A stretch of DNA of 64,000 nt from contig NZ_JAHSTX010000001.1 of the NCBI RefSeq assembly GCF_019145375.1, positions 3,075,001-3,139,000 of the forward strand, written 5' to 3'. A program made the position numbers and the translations under genes. Origin of the DNA: Pseudomonas triticicola. GTDB lineage: Bacteria; Pseudomonadota; Gammaproteobacteria; Pseudomonadales; Pseudomonadaceae. A model generated the notes under the pieces. It did not search any database. It saw nothing but the letters and a program-made list of their open reading frames with translations, and was not told the DNA's origin. Positions 8,959-16,880 of this stretch are shown piece by piece (position 1 is the stretch's first letter; every line of letters starts with the position of its first letter).

Positions 8959-9432
8959 ATGGCCGTTGTCATCGACCAACCGGTTGCGGATTTCACCGCG
9001 CCTGCGACCAGCGGGCAAACCGTCAGCCTGTCCGAACTCAAGGGCAAGCAAGTGGTGATCTACTTCTACCCGAAGGACAGCACCCCGGGCTGCACCACTC
9101 AGGGCCAGGGCTTTCGCGATCAATATGCGGCTTTCAAGGCTGCCAACACCGAAGTCTTCGGCATTTCCCGCGACAGTTTGAAGTCGCACGAAAATTTCAA
9201 AGGCAAGCAAGAGTTCCCCTTCGAACTGATCAGTGACAAGGACGAGGCGGTTTGCCAGTTGTTCGACGTGATCAAGCTGAAAAAGCTGTATGGCAAGGAA
9301 TACCTGGGCGTCGATCGCAGCACTTTCCTGATTGATAAGGACGGTGTCCTGCGCCAGGAGTGGCGTGGTGTGAAGGTGCCGGGGCATGTTGATGCCGTGC
9401 TGGCGGCGGCTGAGGCTCTGAACAAAGCCTGA
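8959..9432 (+). CDS. bcp: Peroxiredoxin, BCP/PrxQ family
   Basis: A thiol peroxidase of 157 residues. The peroxidatic Cys lies in KDSTPGCTTQGQGFRD at about residue 46. The Cys that in E. coli BCP follows five residues later (the resolving Cys) is replaced by Gln-Gly here. Another Cys occurs near residue 98 in DEAVCQLF, which could serve as an alternative resolving residue, or the enzyme may act as a 1-Cys type. AAGGAAG precedes the ATG. It is likely cotranscribed with gcvR. Confidence 0.93.
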   Translation: MAVVIDQPVADFTAPATSGQTVSLSELKGKQVVIYFYPKDSTPGCTTQGQGFRDQYAAFKAANTEVFGISRDSLKSHENFKGKQEFPFELISDKDEAVCQLFDVIKLKKLYGKEYLGVDRSTFLIDKDGVLRQEWRGVKVPGHVDAVLAAAEALNKA

Positions 9433-9459
9433 TGGTTTTGCTGCGCCTGTAAAGACGCC

Positions 9460-9523
9460 TTCGCGAGCAGGCTCGCTCCCACAATTGAAATGTAATCACT
9501 GTGGGAGCGAGCCTGCTCGCGAA
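9460..9523. repeat. REP doublet (class A)
   Basis: Two 24-base copies of the REP palindrome in inverted orientation (9460-9483 and 9500-9523), core GCGAGCAGGCTCGC, separated by 16 bases. They lie between the convergent genes bcp and the AI-2E-type permease and may act as a transcript-end structure. Confidence 0.93.
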
Positions 9524-9552
9524 TAGCCTCTCTGCAAAATCCGGATCAACCG

Positions 9553-10626
9553 CTAAAGCAACGGCGCCACCACCGGCTCCTTGCGCGGCCACGCATCCAG
9601 CACAGCCTTGAACAGCGTCGCCAGCGGGATCGCAAAGAACACCCCCCAGAATCCCCACAACCCGCCAAACAACAGCACTGCGCAAATGATTGCCACCGGA
9701 TGCAGGTTCACTGCTTCCGAAAACAGCAACGGCACCAGCACGTTGCCGTCCAGCGTCTGAATGATCCCGTAGACCGCCATCAAGTAGATGAACTGATCGC
9801 TCCAGCCCCACTGGAACAGCGCAATCAGCAGCACCGGTACGGTCACCACTACCGCACCGACATAAGGCACCACCACCGACAAGCCGACCAGCAACGCCAA
9901 CAGCGCCGCGTAGTTCAGGCCCAGCGCGATGAAGGCGATGTAGGTCACCCCGCCACAGATGACGATCTCGATGCCTTTGCCCCGAATGTAATTGGCGATC
10001 TGCCGGTTCATTTCCTGGGCGACGCGGGTGATCAGCGCGCGCTCGCGAGGCAGATAGCCGCGCAACCACTCGCCGATCATCGCCCGATCCTTGAGGAAGA
10101 AGAACACCAGAATCGGCACCAGCACCAGGTAGATCATGATGTTCACCAGCAGCGGCAAACTCGACAACGAGAAAGTCAGTGCCCACTGACCGAACTTGCC
10201 AATCTCGCCCCGCGCCGCTTCGATCGCCTGCAGGACTTGCTCGTCAGACACCAGATGCGGATAGCGCTCGGGCAATAGAAGCAGCAGCGACTGCCACTTG
10301 GCGAGCATGCCCGGCAATTCGTTGAACAGCGTGATCAACTGATGCCACAGCAATGGCAGCACCACGACGATAAACAGCATCAGCGCGCCCATGAACAGCG
10401 CAAACACCAGCCCCACGGCCACCCCGCCGGGCACACGCAGCCGCTCGAGCGTCACCACCAGGCCCTGCATCAGATACGCCAGCACCATCCCGGCCAAAAC
10501 CGGCGCAAGCATGCCGCCGAGGGTAAGCACGGCGGTGAAGGCGAGAAACAGCAGCACTGCCAGCACCACCGCTTCCTCATCGGAGAAGTAGCGCTGAATC
10601 CAGTCGCGTAACACTTTGAACATCAA
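9553..10626 (-). CDS. AI-2E family transporter / PerM-like permease
   Basis: A 357-residue polytopic inner-membrane protein of the AI-2 exporter (PerM/YhhQ-TqsA) superfamily. About eight hydrophobic segments are visible. The first pair is LAVLLFLAFTAVLTLGGMLA and the following VLAGMVLAYLM, and a conserved block lies around LVVPYVGAVVVTVPVLLIAL. Substrate is unknown; many members do not transport AI-2. It lies 28 bases downstream of the TusA-like gene on the same strand and the two are probably cotranscribed. Confidence 0.88.
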   Translation of the reverse strand: MMFKVLRDWIQRYFSDEEAVVLAVLLFLAFTAVLTLGGMLAPVLAGMVLAYLMQGLVVTLERLRVPGGVAVGLVFALFMGALMLFIVVVLPLLWHQLITLFNELPGMLAKWQSLLLLLPERYPHLVSDEQVLQAIEAARGEIGKFGQWALTFSLSSLPLLVNIMIYLVLVPILVFFFLKDRAMIGEWLRGYLPRERALITRVAQEMNRQIANYIRGKGIEIVICGGVTYIAFIALGLNYAALLALLVGLSVVVPYVGAVVVTVPVLLIALFQWGWSDQFIYLMAVYGIIQTLDGNVLVPLLFSEAVNLHPVAIICAVLLFGGLWGFWGVFFAIPLATLFKAVLDAWPRKEPVVAPLL

Positions 10627-10654
10627 TAATCCCTTCGATTTTAGGCGCGGCGCT

Positions 10655-10894
10655 TCAGGCTTTTTTCAACCAGTAACGGTAGACGCCAGCCTCGTCTTCT
10701 TCGCGCAACAGCGCATGACCGGCGAGTTTGGCAAAGGTACGGAAGTCGCGTTGCGAGCCGGCATCGGTAGCGATCACCTTGAGCACAGCGCCACTTTGCA
10801 GTTTGTTGAGTTCCATTTTTGCCTTGAGCAACGGCAACGGACAGTTCAGGCCACTGGCGTCCAGTTCCACGTCATGGGCTACAGCGTCAGTCAT
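10655..10894 (-). CDS. TusA-family sulfurtransferase
   Basis: A small (79-residue) cytoplasmic SirA/TusA-like protein. The active-site motif is in LDASGLNCPLPLLKAKMEL, where the Cys of CPxP carries persulfide sulfur. The C-terminal half has the usual DAGSQRDFRTFAKLAGH segment. Family members relay sulfur for tRNA thiolation or other sulfur trafficking; the specific partner is not evident. It is transcribed with the PerM-like gene and is divergent from the BepA-like protease. Confidence 0.9.
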   Translation of the reverse strand: MTDAVAHDVELDASGLNCPLPLLKAKMELNKLQSGAVLKVIATDAGSQRDFRTFAKLAGHALLREEDEAGVYRYWLKKA

Positions 10895-10992
10895 TGCGTC
10901 ACTCCGGTTCGGGTTGTCGAGCTGCCTAGAATATCTGGTCGCGGCTTCGGTGTCCGGCTACAGTAAGGTCTTTGTCCTCCAAGGCTTTGTGC

Positions 10993-12426
10993 ATGACTTT
11001 TCTGCGCCCTACCCTGCTGACGCTCGCTTGCCTGCTCGCCTCACCAGGCTTTGCCGACGATCTGCCGTCACTCGGCGACGCCAGCTCTGCCATTGTCTCG
11101 CCGCAACAGGAATACCAGCTCGGCCGCGCGTGGCTGGCCATGCTGCGCAGTCAGGTTTCCCAGCTCAACGATCCGCAGCTCAAGGATTACGTCGAATCCA
11201 GCGTCTACAAGCTGGTGGAGACCAGTCAGGTCTCCGACCGACGCCTGGAATTCATCCTGATCAACAGCCCACAACTCAACGCCTTCGCAGCGCCGGGCGG
11301 CGTGGTCGGGGTCAACGGCGGCCTGTTCCTCAACGCCCAGACCGAAGGTGAATACGCCTCGGTGCTCGCTCACGAATTGGCGCACTTGTCGCAACGCCAC
11401 TTCGCTCGCGGGGTGGAGGCATCACAACGCATGCAGGTACCGATGATGGCCGCATTGCTGGCGGGTATCGTCATCGCGGCGGCAGGCGGCGGTGATGCCG
11501 GCATCGCCACCATCGCCGGCAGCCAGGCTGCGGCGCTGCAGGAACAACGGCGCTTCTCGCGGCAGAACGAACAGGAAGCGGACCGCATCGGCATTCTCAA
11601 CCTGGAAAAGGCTGGTTACGATCCGCGCTCGATGCCGACCATGTTCGAACGCCTGATGCGCCAATATCGCTTCGACGCCAAGCCGCCGGAATTCCTCCTG
11701 ACTCACCCGGTCACCGAATCGCGTATCGCCGACACCCGCAACCGCGCCGAGCAGGCGAAACCGGGCGGCATCGAAGACAGCATGCGCTACCAGTTGATCC
11801 GCGCGCGGGTGCAGTTGATCTACGAAGAAACCCCGGGACTGGGCGCCAAGCGTTTCCGCGCCCTGCTCGATGAGAACCCGAAAAACGATGTGGCGCGTTA
11901 CGGCCTCGCCATCGCCCAGATCAAAGGCGGCCAGCTCAACGAAGCCCGCGAGAACCTCAAGCAATTGTTGGCCAAGTCGCCGAACGAGATCATCTACAAC
12001 CTCGCGCAGGTCGATCTGGACATCACCAACAATCGCCTGCCCGATGCGCAGTCACGGGTCGACCGCATGCTTACGCAGTTCCCGGGCAACTATCCGCTGA
12101 ATCAGGTGCGTGTCGATCTGCTGTTGAAACAGAATCGCGCCGCCGATGCCGAGAAGGCGCTGGACAGCCTGCTCAAGTCCCGCCCGGATGATCCGGACGT
12201 CTGGTATCAGGTTGCTGAAACCCGTGGCTTGTCGGGCAACATCATCGGCCTGCATCAGGCGCGCGCTGAGTACTTTGCGCTGGTCGGCGATTACCGCCAG
12301 GCCATTCAGCAGTTGGACTTCGCCAAGCGCAAGGCCGGCAACAACTTCCCGTTGTCCTCGCGCATCGATGCCCGCCAGCGCGAACTGATGGAGCAGGAGC
12401 GCATGGTCAAGGACATGATGGGCTGA
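10993..12426 (+). CDS. M48 family metalloprotease with TPR repeats (BepA-like)
   Basis: A 477-residue periplasmic zinc protease resembling BepA, which assists or clears stalled outer membrane proteins such as LptD. A signal peptide ends near SPGFADDL. The zinc site is HELAHLSQRH, with the third ligand in EQEADRIG, and TPR-type helices fill residues about 290-470. A TTG at 10972 is in frame, but the ATG at 10993 begins the signal peptide directly. An intrinsic terminator shared with mucD follows. BepA-type activity complements the MucD protease encoded convergently next door. Confidence 0.9.
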   Translation: MTFLRPTLLTLACLLASPGFADDLPSLGDASSAIVSPQQEYQLGRAWLAMLRSQVSQLNDPQLKDYVESSVYKLVETSQVSDRRLEFILINSPQLNAFAAPGGVVGVNGGLFLNAQTEGEYASVLAHELAHLSQRHFARGVEASQRMQVPMMAALLAGIVIAAAGGGDAGIATIAGSQAAALQEQRRFSRQNEQEADRIGILNLEKAGYDPRSMPTMFERLMRQYRFDAKPPEFLLTHPVTESRIADTRNRAEQAKPGGIEDSMRYQLIRARVQLIYEETPGLGAKRFRALLDENPKNDVARYGLAIAQIKGGQLNEARENLKQLLAKSPNEIIYNLAQVDLDITNNRLPDAQSRVDRMLTQFPGNYPLNQVRVDLLLKQNRAADAEKALDSLLKSRPDDPDVWYQVAETRGLSGNIIGLHQARAEYFALVGDYRQAIQQLDFAKRKAGNNFPLSSRIDARQRELMEQERMVKDMMG

Positions 12427-12460
12427 GTCTTTCCAGACAAGACAAAAGCTGCAGACACAA

Positions 12461-12492
12461 AAAAACCGCCTCTTTCGAGGCGGTTTCTTTTT
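12461..12492. terminator. Bidirectional intrinsic terminator
   Basis: A perfect 10-bp stem (AAACCGCCTC / GAGGCGGTTT, loop TTTC) lies between convergent bepA-like and mucD genes. It has a T-rich run on the plus side (TCTTTTTT) and an A-run on the left, which becomes Ts for minus-strand transcripts. Confidence 0.92.
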
Positions 12493-12507
12493 TACCCGTC
12501 CGCTGGC

Positions 12508-13941
12508 TTATTCAGCCAGTTTGAAGGTGATGAAGCTGGCACGGCCCTGACGCAGCACGCGCATCGACACCGAGCGGTTCTTCGGCAACGCCTTGGCGAT
12601 GTCGGTGAACTCCTTGGCCGAGCCGATGGCCTGGTTGTTCAGGTGAGTAATCACGTCACCCGGCTGCAGACCGATCAGGGCCGCAGGACCGTCCTGCACT
12701 TCCTTGATTACCACACCGCCTTTGAGGTCGTAGGTTTTCTTCTGCTCGGCGGTCAATTCACCGACCGCAACACCGAGGCGGTTGCTGCTGCTTTCAGCGC
12801 CGGATTTCGGCAGACCTGCCAGCTCCTTGTCCTCGTCCGGGATTGCGCCGACGGTCAGTTCGACGTTCTTGCGCTTGCCTTCACGAATCACTTCCAGATT
12901 GGCCTTGGCGCCAGCCTTCAGCGCGCCGACCAGATGCGGCAAGTCGGCCGACATGACGATCGGCTGACCGTTCATGCTCAGGATCACGTCGCCAACCTGC
13001 AGGCCGCCCTTGGCCGCAGGGCCGTCATCCTGGATCTGCGCAACGAGGGCGCCGGCCGGCTTATCCAGACCGAACGACTCGGCCAGATCCTTGTTCACTT
13101 CCTGAATGACCACGCCCAGCCAGCCACGGCTGACCTTGCCACCGCTCTTGAGCTGGTTGGAAACATCCATCGCCACGTCGATCGGGATGGCGAACGACAC
13201 GCCCATGAAGCCACCGGAGCGGGTGTAGATCTGCGAGTTGATACCGACCACTTCACCGTTCAGGTTGAACAGCGGGCCACCGGAGTTGCCCGGGTTGATC
13301 GGCACGTCGGTCTGAATGAACGGCACATAGTTTTCGTTCGGCAGGCTACGACCGACAGCGCTGACGATGCCTTGGGTCACGGTGTGGTCAAAGCCGAATG
13401 GCGAACCGATCGCGACGACCCACTGGCCGGCCTTCAGGTCCTGGGATTTGCCGAGCTTGAGCACCGGCAGATCCTTGCCTTCGATTTTCAGCAACGCCAC
13501 GTCAGAGCGTGGATCGGTGCCGACCAGCTTGGCTTTCATCTCACTGCGGTCAGCCAGACGGACGAGGATTTCGTCAGCATCGGCGATCACGTGGTTGTTG
13601 GTGAGGATGTAGCCATCCGGCGAAATGATGAACCCTGAACCCAGCGATTGCGCTTCACGCTGGCGTCCATCGCCACGCGGCGAGCGCTGCTGAGGCGGCA
13701 TGCCGCGCTCGAAGAATTCGCGCAGCATCGGTGGCAGGCCTTCCAGATCCGGCATCTGCTGATTGACCCGACGGTCCGGCAGTTTCTGCGTGGTACTGAT
13801 GTTCACTACCGCTGGCGACGCTTGTTCGACCAACTGGGTGAAATCAGGCAGATCGGCCGCTTGCGCAGCAGGGACCGCCTGACCGAGCAACAGCACGGTG
13901 GCGAAAATGGAAAGGTAAGACTTCAAACTTGGTATCGACAT
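12508..13941 (-). CDS. mucD: Periplasmic serine endoprotease MucD (DegP/DegQ-like)
   Basis: A HtrA-family protease-chaperone that degrades misfolded periplasmic proteins and dampens AlgU signalling. The 477-residue protein has a signal peptide ending at AAQA. The trypsin-like domain has His in TNNHVI, Asp in PRSDVALLKI and Ser in NPGNSGGPLFN; two PDZ domains follow. The frame is open to 13992, but the ATG at 13941 has GGGAG upstream and begins the signal peptide. A 208-base gap separates it from mucB; mucC is absent. That gap includes a 6-bp hairpin at 14041-14056 without a U-run, so mucD may have its own promoter in addition to read-through. Confidence 0.95.
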   Translation of the reverse strand: MSIPSLKSYLSIFATVLLLGQAVPAAQAADLPDFTQLVEQASPAVVNISTTQKLPDRRVNQQMPDLEGLPPMLREFFERGMPPQQRSPRGDGRQREAQSLGSGFIISPDGYILTNNHVIADADEILVRLADRSEMKAKLVGTDPRSDVALLKIEGKDLPVLKLGKSQDLKAGQWVVAIGSPFGFDHTVTQGIVSAVGRSLPNENYVPFIQTDVPINPGNSGGPLFNLNGEVVGINSQIYTRSGGFMGVSFAIPIDVAMDVSNQLKSGGKVSRGWLGVVIQEVNKDLAESFGLDKPAGALVAQIQDDGPAAKGGLQVGDVILSMNGQPIVMSADLPHLVGALKAGAKANLEVIREGKRKNVELTVGAIPDEDKELAGLPKSGAESSSNRLGVAVGELTAEQKKTYDLKGGVVIKEVQDGPAALIGLQPGDVITHLNNQAIGSAKEFTDIAKALPKNRSVSMRVLRQGRASFITFKLAE

Positions 13942-14149
13942 ACAGCTCCCGTTACGACGAGCAGGGTTAAGCGATATGGAGCAAAGGAACACCGGAAACC
14001 ACAGACCGGCATTTTTGTTCCGGGAACAACAAACAAGGCCAGAGCCGTGAGGCTCTGACCTATAAAAAATTTTCAGGGGTTTTGCAAATGAAAATGCTCA
14101 GCAAACATTTCGACGTCTCGACGACGAAGTGGAAATGACTGAAATCAGC

Positions 14150-15115
14150 TCACTGCTTGCTGGTCGCAGCGCCATCGTTGTTGCGCATCGATAGAGCGAT
14201 TCGTTCGGCGGTGCCAATCGGGATTTCGCCGACCACCGTGACCATCATTTCACCCTGCGGCGTGGTCAGGCGACGGGATACCGCGACGGTCGGGCCCAAC
14301 TGAGTGCGGGTGTCAGTGACGGTTGCGCCATTCAACGGTTCAAGGAACACCGAGAAACGCGCCAGACCATCGTCATACATCAGACTGCTGACCTGGGTCT
14401 TGGTCTGCGCATCCTTGTGCGAACTGCTGCTGGTCAGCTCAAAGCCTGGCGGGAGCCAGTCCGAACGCCAGTTTTGCACGGTTTTAGCTGCAGAAGCCTT
14501 GTCGCTTGCGATGTTGACAGGCTTGCAATCCGGGTCCGCCAACAAGTCCTTGTCCGACGGGATTTCATCCGTGTCGAGGCTGGTGAACTGGAAACGCTCA
14601 AGCAACTGCCCCTTGTCGTTCAGCAGCAACGACTTGAGTGGCAGCCCGGTTTTCTTGTCCAGATGCAGTTCGAAACCGTAACGGTGCTGGTCACGAGGCG
14701 TCAGCGACACGATCACTGCATCACGGCCGGCCACGCGCGACTTGCCAATGACGGCAAGGTCATACCAACTCTTCAGCTTTTTGGGATCCAGCGCACGGGC
14801 GGCAGCGTTGGGTGAATCACCCAATCCCGCAATCAGGGTGCCGCTGACGCATTGAGTACGTCCATCAATGCGCACGACTTCCTGAGCCGAGCCGTCGAGC
14901 TGTAATAACCGCTCGCGAACCTGGCCATTCTGGACACGATGCCAGATGTTGTGCGTGGAAAAACTGCCGTTGCGCTCGTAAACGAAAGTGCCGTGGAAGC
15001 TTTGCTGCTGCTCGGCCTGGCCCAGACGGGTCAACCAGTCCTGGGCCTCGTCAGCGTGGGCTGGAACAATGAACCAGCCACTGAGCAGAAGCGTAAGTAG
15101 AGGGATGGCGCGCAT
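14150..15115 (-). CDS. mucB: Sigma factor AlgU regulatory protein MucB
   Basis: A periplasmic protein (RseB homologue, 321 residues) that binds the periplasmic part of MucA and protects it from AlgW cleavage. A signal peptide ends at PAHA near residue 21. The N-terminal LolA-like domain starts with FHGTFVYERNG, and the smaller C-terminal domain begins after about residue 210. It follows mucA by 8 bases, so translation is probably coupled. Release from MucA on envelope stress is family knowledge, not visible here. Confidence 0.95.
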   Translation of the reverse strand: MRAIPLLTLLLSGWFIVPAHADEAQDWLTRLGQAEQQQSFHGTFVYERNGSFSTHNIWHRVQNGQVRERLLQLDGSAQEVVRIDGRTQCVSGTLIAGLGDSPNAAARALDPKKLKSWYDLAVIGKSRVAGRDAVIVSLTPRDQHRYGFELHLDKKTGLPLKSLLLNDKGQLLERFQFTSLDTDEIPSDKDLLADPDCKPVNIASDKASAAKTVQNWRSDWLPPGFELTSSSSHKDAQTKTQVSSLMYDDGLARFSVFLEPLNGATVTDTRTQLGPTVAVSRRLTTPQGEMMVTVVGEIPIGTAERIALSMRNNDGAATSKQ

Positions 15116-15123
15116 GATCCTCC

Positions 15124-15711
15124 TTAACGGTTTTCCAGGCTTGCGGCACGTGCGTATGGCAGCGCGCTTTCAGTTCCCTTGAGTGCAGCCTGCTGAGCGT
15201 GCTGGCGCAGATAGCCTGGCAGACGCTGATCATGCCAGCCTGGCTGACCTTGCAGAACGCCGTTGGCCATCGGACCAGTCGCTTCCGAGCTCTCGCTGTA
15301 ACCAGCCAGAACTGCCGGACCCTTGACCTGTGGAGTGGCCAGAGTAGGCTGGTTCGACTGTTGGGCCAGCTCAACACCGGCGATTTCGTCCTGGTTGTAC
15401 AGGCGAACACCGGCCAGAACGGCCACGGTTACCGAAGCGGCAACAGCGAGGCGACCCAGGTTGCGCCATGGGCTGCGGGATACTTTGGCCGGAGCCGTTT
15501 CGTCTTCCAGCGCAGCAGACACTGCCGCAGCGATATCCAGACGCGGAAGCAGCAGATCCTTGTGCATGGCTGCCCGAGCGATCTGGTAACGAGCCCAGGT
15601 CTCACGGGTATCAACATCATCCAGTGCGCTGAGCACTCGACGCAATTCCAGTTCGTCCGCTTCGTTATCCATCACTGCGGACAGCGATTCCTGCAGGGCT
15701 TCACGACTCAT
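15124..15711 (-). CDS. mucA: Anti-sigma factor MucA
   Basis: A single-span inner-membrane anti-sigma factor (195 residues) that sequesters AlgU. The cytoplasmic N-terminal RseA-like domain is seen as SREALQESLSAVMDNEADEL and TWARYQIARAAMH. A transmembrane segment lies at about residues 87-105, and the periplasmic C-terminal domain is targeted by regulated proteolysis through MucB. The gene is full length with no frameshift, so the strain should not be constitutively mucoid through mucA loss. It follows algU by 30 bases. Confidence 0.95.
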   Translation of the reverse strand: MSREALQESLSAVMDNEADELELRRVLSALDDVDTRETWARYQIARAAMHKDLLLPRLDIAAAVSAALEDETAPAKVSRSPWRNLGRLAVAASVTVAVLAGVRLYNQDEIAGVELAQQSNQPTLATPQVKGPAVLAGYSESSEATGPMANGVLQGQPGWHDQRLPGYLRQHAQQAALKGTESALPYARAASLENR

Positions 15712-15741
15712 GGCGTTCCTCTCTTGGCTGTCGCCGCTGTC

Positions 15742-16323
15742 TCAGTTTTCCTGCAACAACGGTTGCAGGGCTTTGTCGATGGCCTCCCGAGCGCGGAAAA
15801 TCCGGGAGCGCACGGTACCCACCGGACACTGCATGACGCTCGCAATGTCCTCGTAACTCAGACCATCGAATTCACGTAAAGTTAAAGCCGTACGCAAATC
15901 CTCTGGCAGTTGCTGGATGGTCCGATGGACAGTGCCTTCGATCTCATCCCGCAGCAATGCACGTTCCGGTGATTCGAGATCCTTGAGGCCGTGATCGCCA
16001 TCGTAGAACTCTGCATCCTCTGAACTTACATCGCTATCCGGCGGCCGACGGCCGCGGGAAACCAGGTAGTTCTTTGCCGTGTTAATGGCAATACGGTACA
16101 GCCACGTATAAAACGCACTGTCACCGCGGAAATTTCCAAGTGCCCGATACGCCTTGATAAAGGCTTCCTGAGCAACGTCCTGGGCTTCATGGGTGTCGTG
16201 CACAAAACGCACGATCAACCCGAGAATTTTGTGCTGATATTTCAGCACCAGCAGATCGAAAGCTCGCTTGTCGCCACGCTGTACGCGTTCGACCAGCTGC
16301 TGATCCTCTTCCTGGGTTAGCAT
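15742..16323 (-). CDS. algU: RNA polymerase sigma factor AlgU (RpoE/AlgT, sigma-22)
   Basis: An ECF sigma factor of 193 residues that directs envelope stress and alginate transcription. It starts with the canonical MLTQEEDQQLVERVQRGDKRAFDLLV. Region 2 contains DVAQEAFIKAYRALGNFRGDS and YTWLYRIAINTAKN; region 4 contains LREFDGLSYEDIASVMQCPVGTVRSRI. The ATG at 16323 follows GAGGAG; an in-frame ATG at 16380 lies inside the presumed 5' leader. Two GAACTT-type promoters upstream match AlgU's own consensus, indicating autoregulation. Confidence 0.97.
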   Translation of the reverse strand: MLTQEEDQQLVERVQRGDKRAFDLLVLKYQHKILGLIVRFVHDTHEAQDVAQEAFIKAYRALGNFRGDSAFYTWLYRIAINTAKNYLVSRGRRPPDSDVSSEDAEFYDGDHGLKDLESPERALLRDEIEGTVHRTIQQLPEDLRTALTLREFDGLSYEDIASVMQCPVGTVRSRIFRAREAIDKALQPLLQEN

Positions 16324-16381
16324 GAACACTCCTCGATAAGCCCGGAGGAGACTTGCATTACTAAACGACCAGACTTGCAAA

Positions 16382-16409
16382 CATAGACTCGGGCTTTTCG
16401 CAAAAGTTC
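16382..16409 (-). promoter_or_regulatory. AlgU-type promoter of algU (proximal)
   Basis: On the minus strand a perfect GAACTT -35 (16409-16404) is followed by a 16-base spacer and TCTATG (16387-16382). This closely matches the AlgU/sigma-E consensus GAACTT-N16/17-TCTGA and predicts a start about 50 bases before the algU ATG. Confidence 0.75.
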
Positions 16410-16574
16410 TCCCCCTCCAAGCAAGTTTCCTGCGGGCTCTGATTTGGCACGCACGAAAAACGCAGCGCGGGATAAACCGGCTGCGCGAATAATCTTGTTA
16501 TCGGTTTCGCCGGCAGAAATCCAAACGCAGATTCCGCACTGAAGCCGACACTGTCCCTGGTTTCTGGCACGGTC

Positions 16575-16603
16575 TATTGATCTTGGGCCTTTGGCAAAAG
16601 TTC
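16575..16603 (-). promoter_or_regulatory. Second AlgU-like promoter of algU (distal)
   Basis: A second GAACTT (16603-16598) is followed after 17 bases by TCAATA (16580-16575) on the minus strand. The -10 is a weaker match than at the proximal site. Confidence 0.5.
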
Positions 16604-16880
16604 CAATTATTTATAGCCGTACCCACCTGACATTGCGCAACCCTGCTCGGAAAAGACTGTTTCAGCGCCGATACAGGTGTCATTTTTCAAAACCGATGAA
16701 AAAAACTTCCGACGAAGCACAGCGCTTTTTACTGCGCAGTAGTCTCACAATGCCATCTGGGCCCGGCTATTGTGCCGCCCAACCCCTCTATATACTAGTG
16801 GGCTGTGTGGCTGTCTTGACTCGCCGATCCAGCTGTCTTGCGCCAACCCCGACCCGGGTCGCTTTGAGCGGAATCCTGAA

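Larger units (their letters stand above)
16324..16880. other. Divergent intergenic region algU/nadB
   Basis: These 557 bases hold the algU leader, the two AlgU-like promoters and the nadB upstream region. A TATACT at 16791-16796 could be a nadB -10, but its best -35 (TTGTGC, 15-base spacer) is poor. No gene is supported. Confidence 0.5.
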
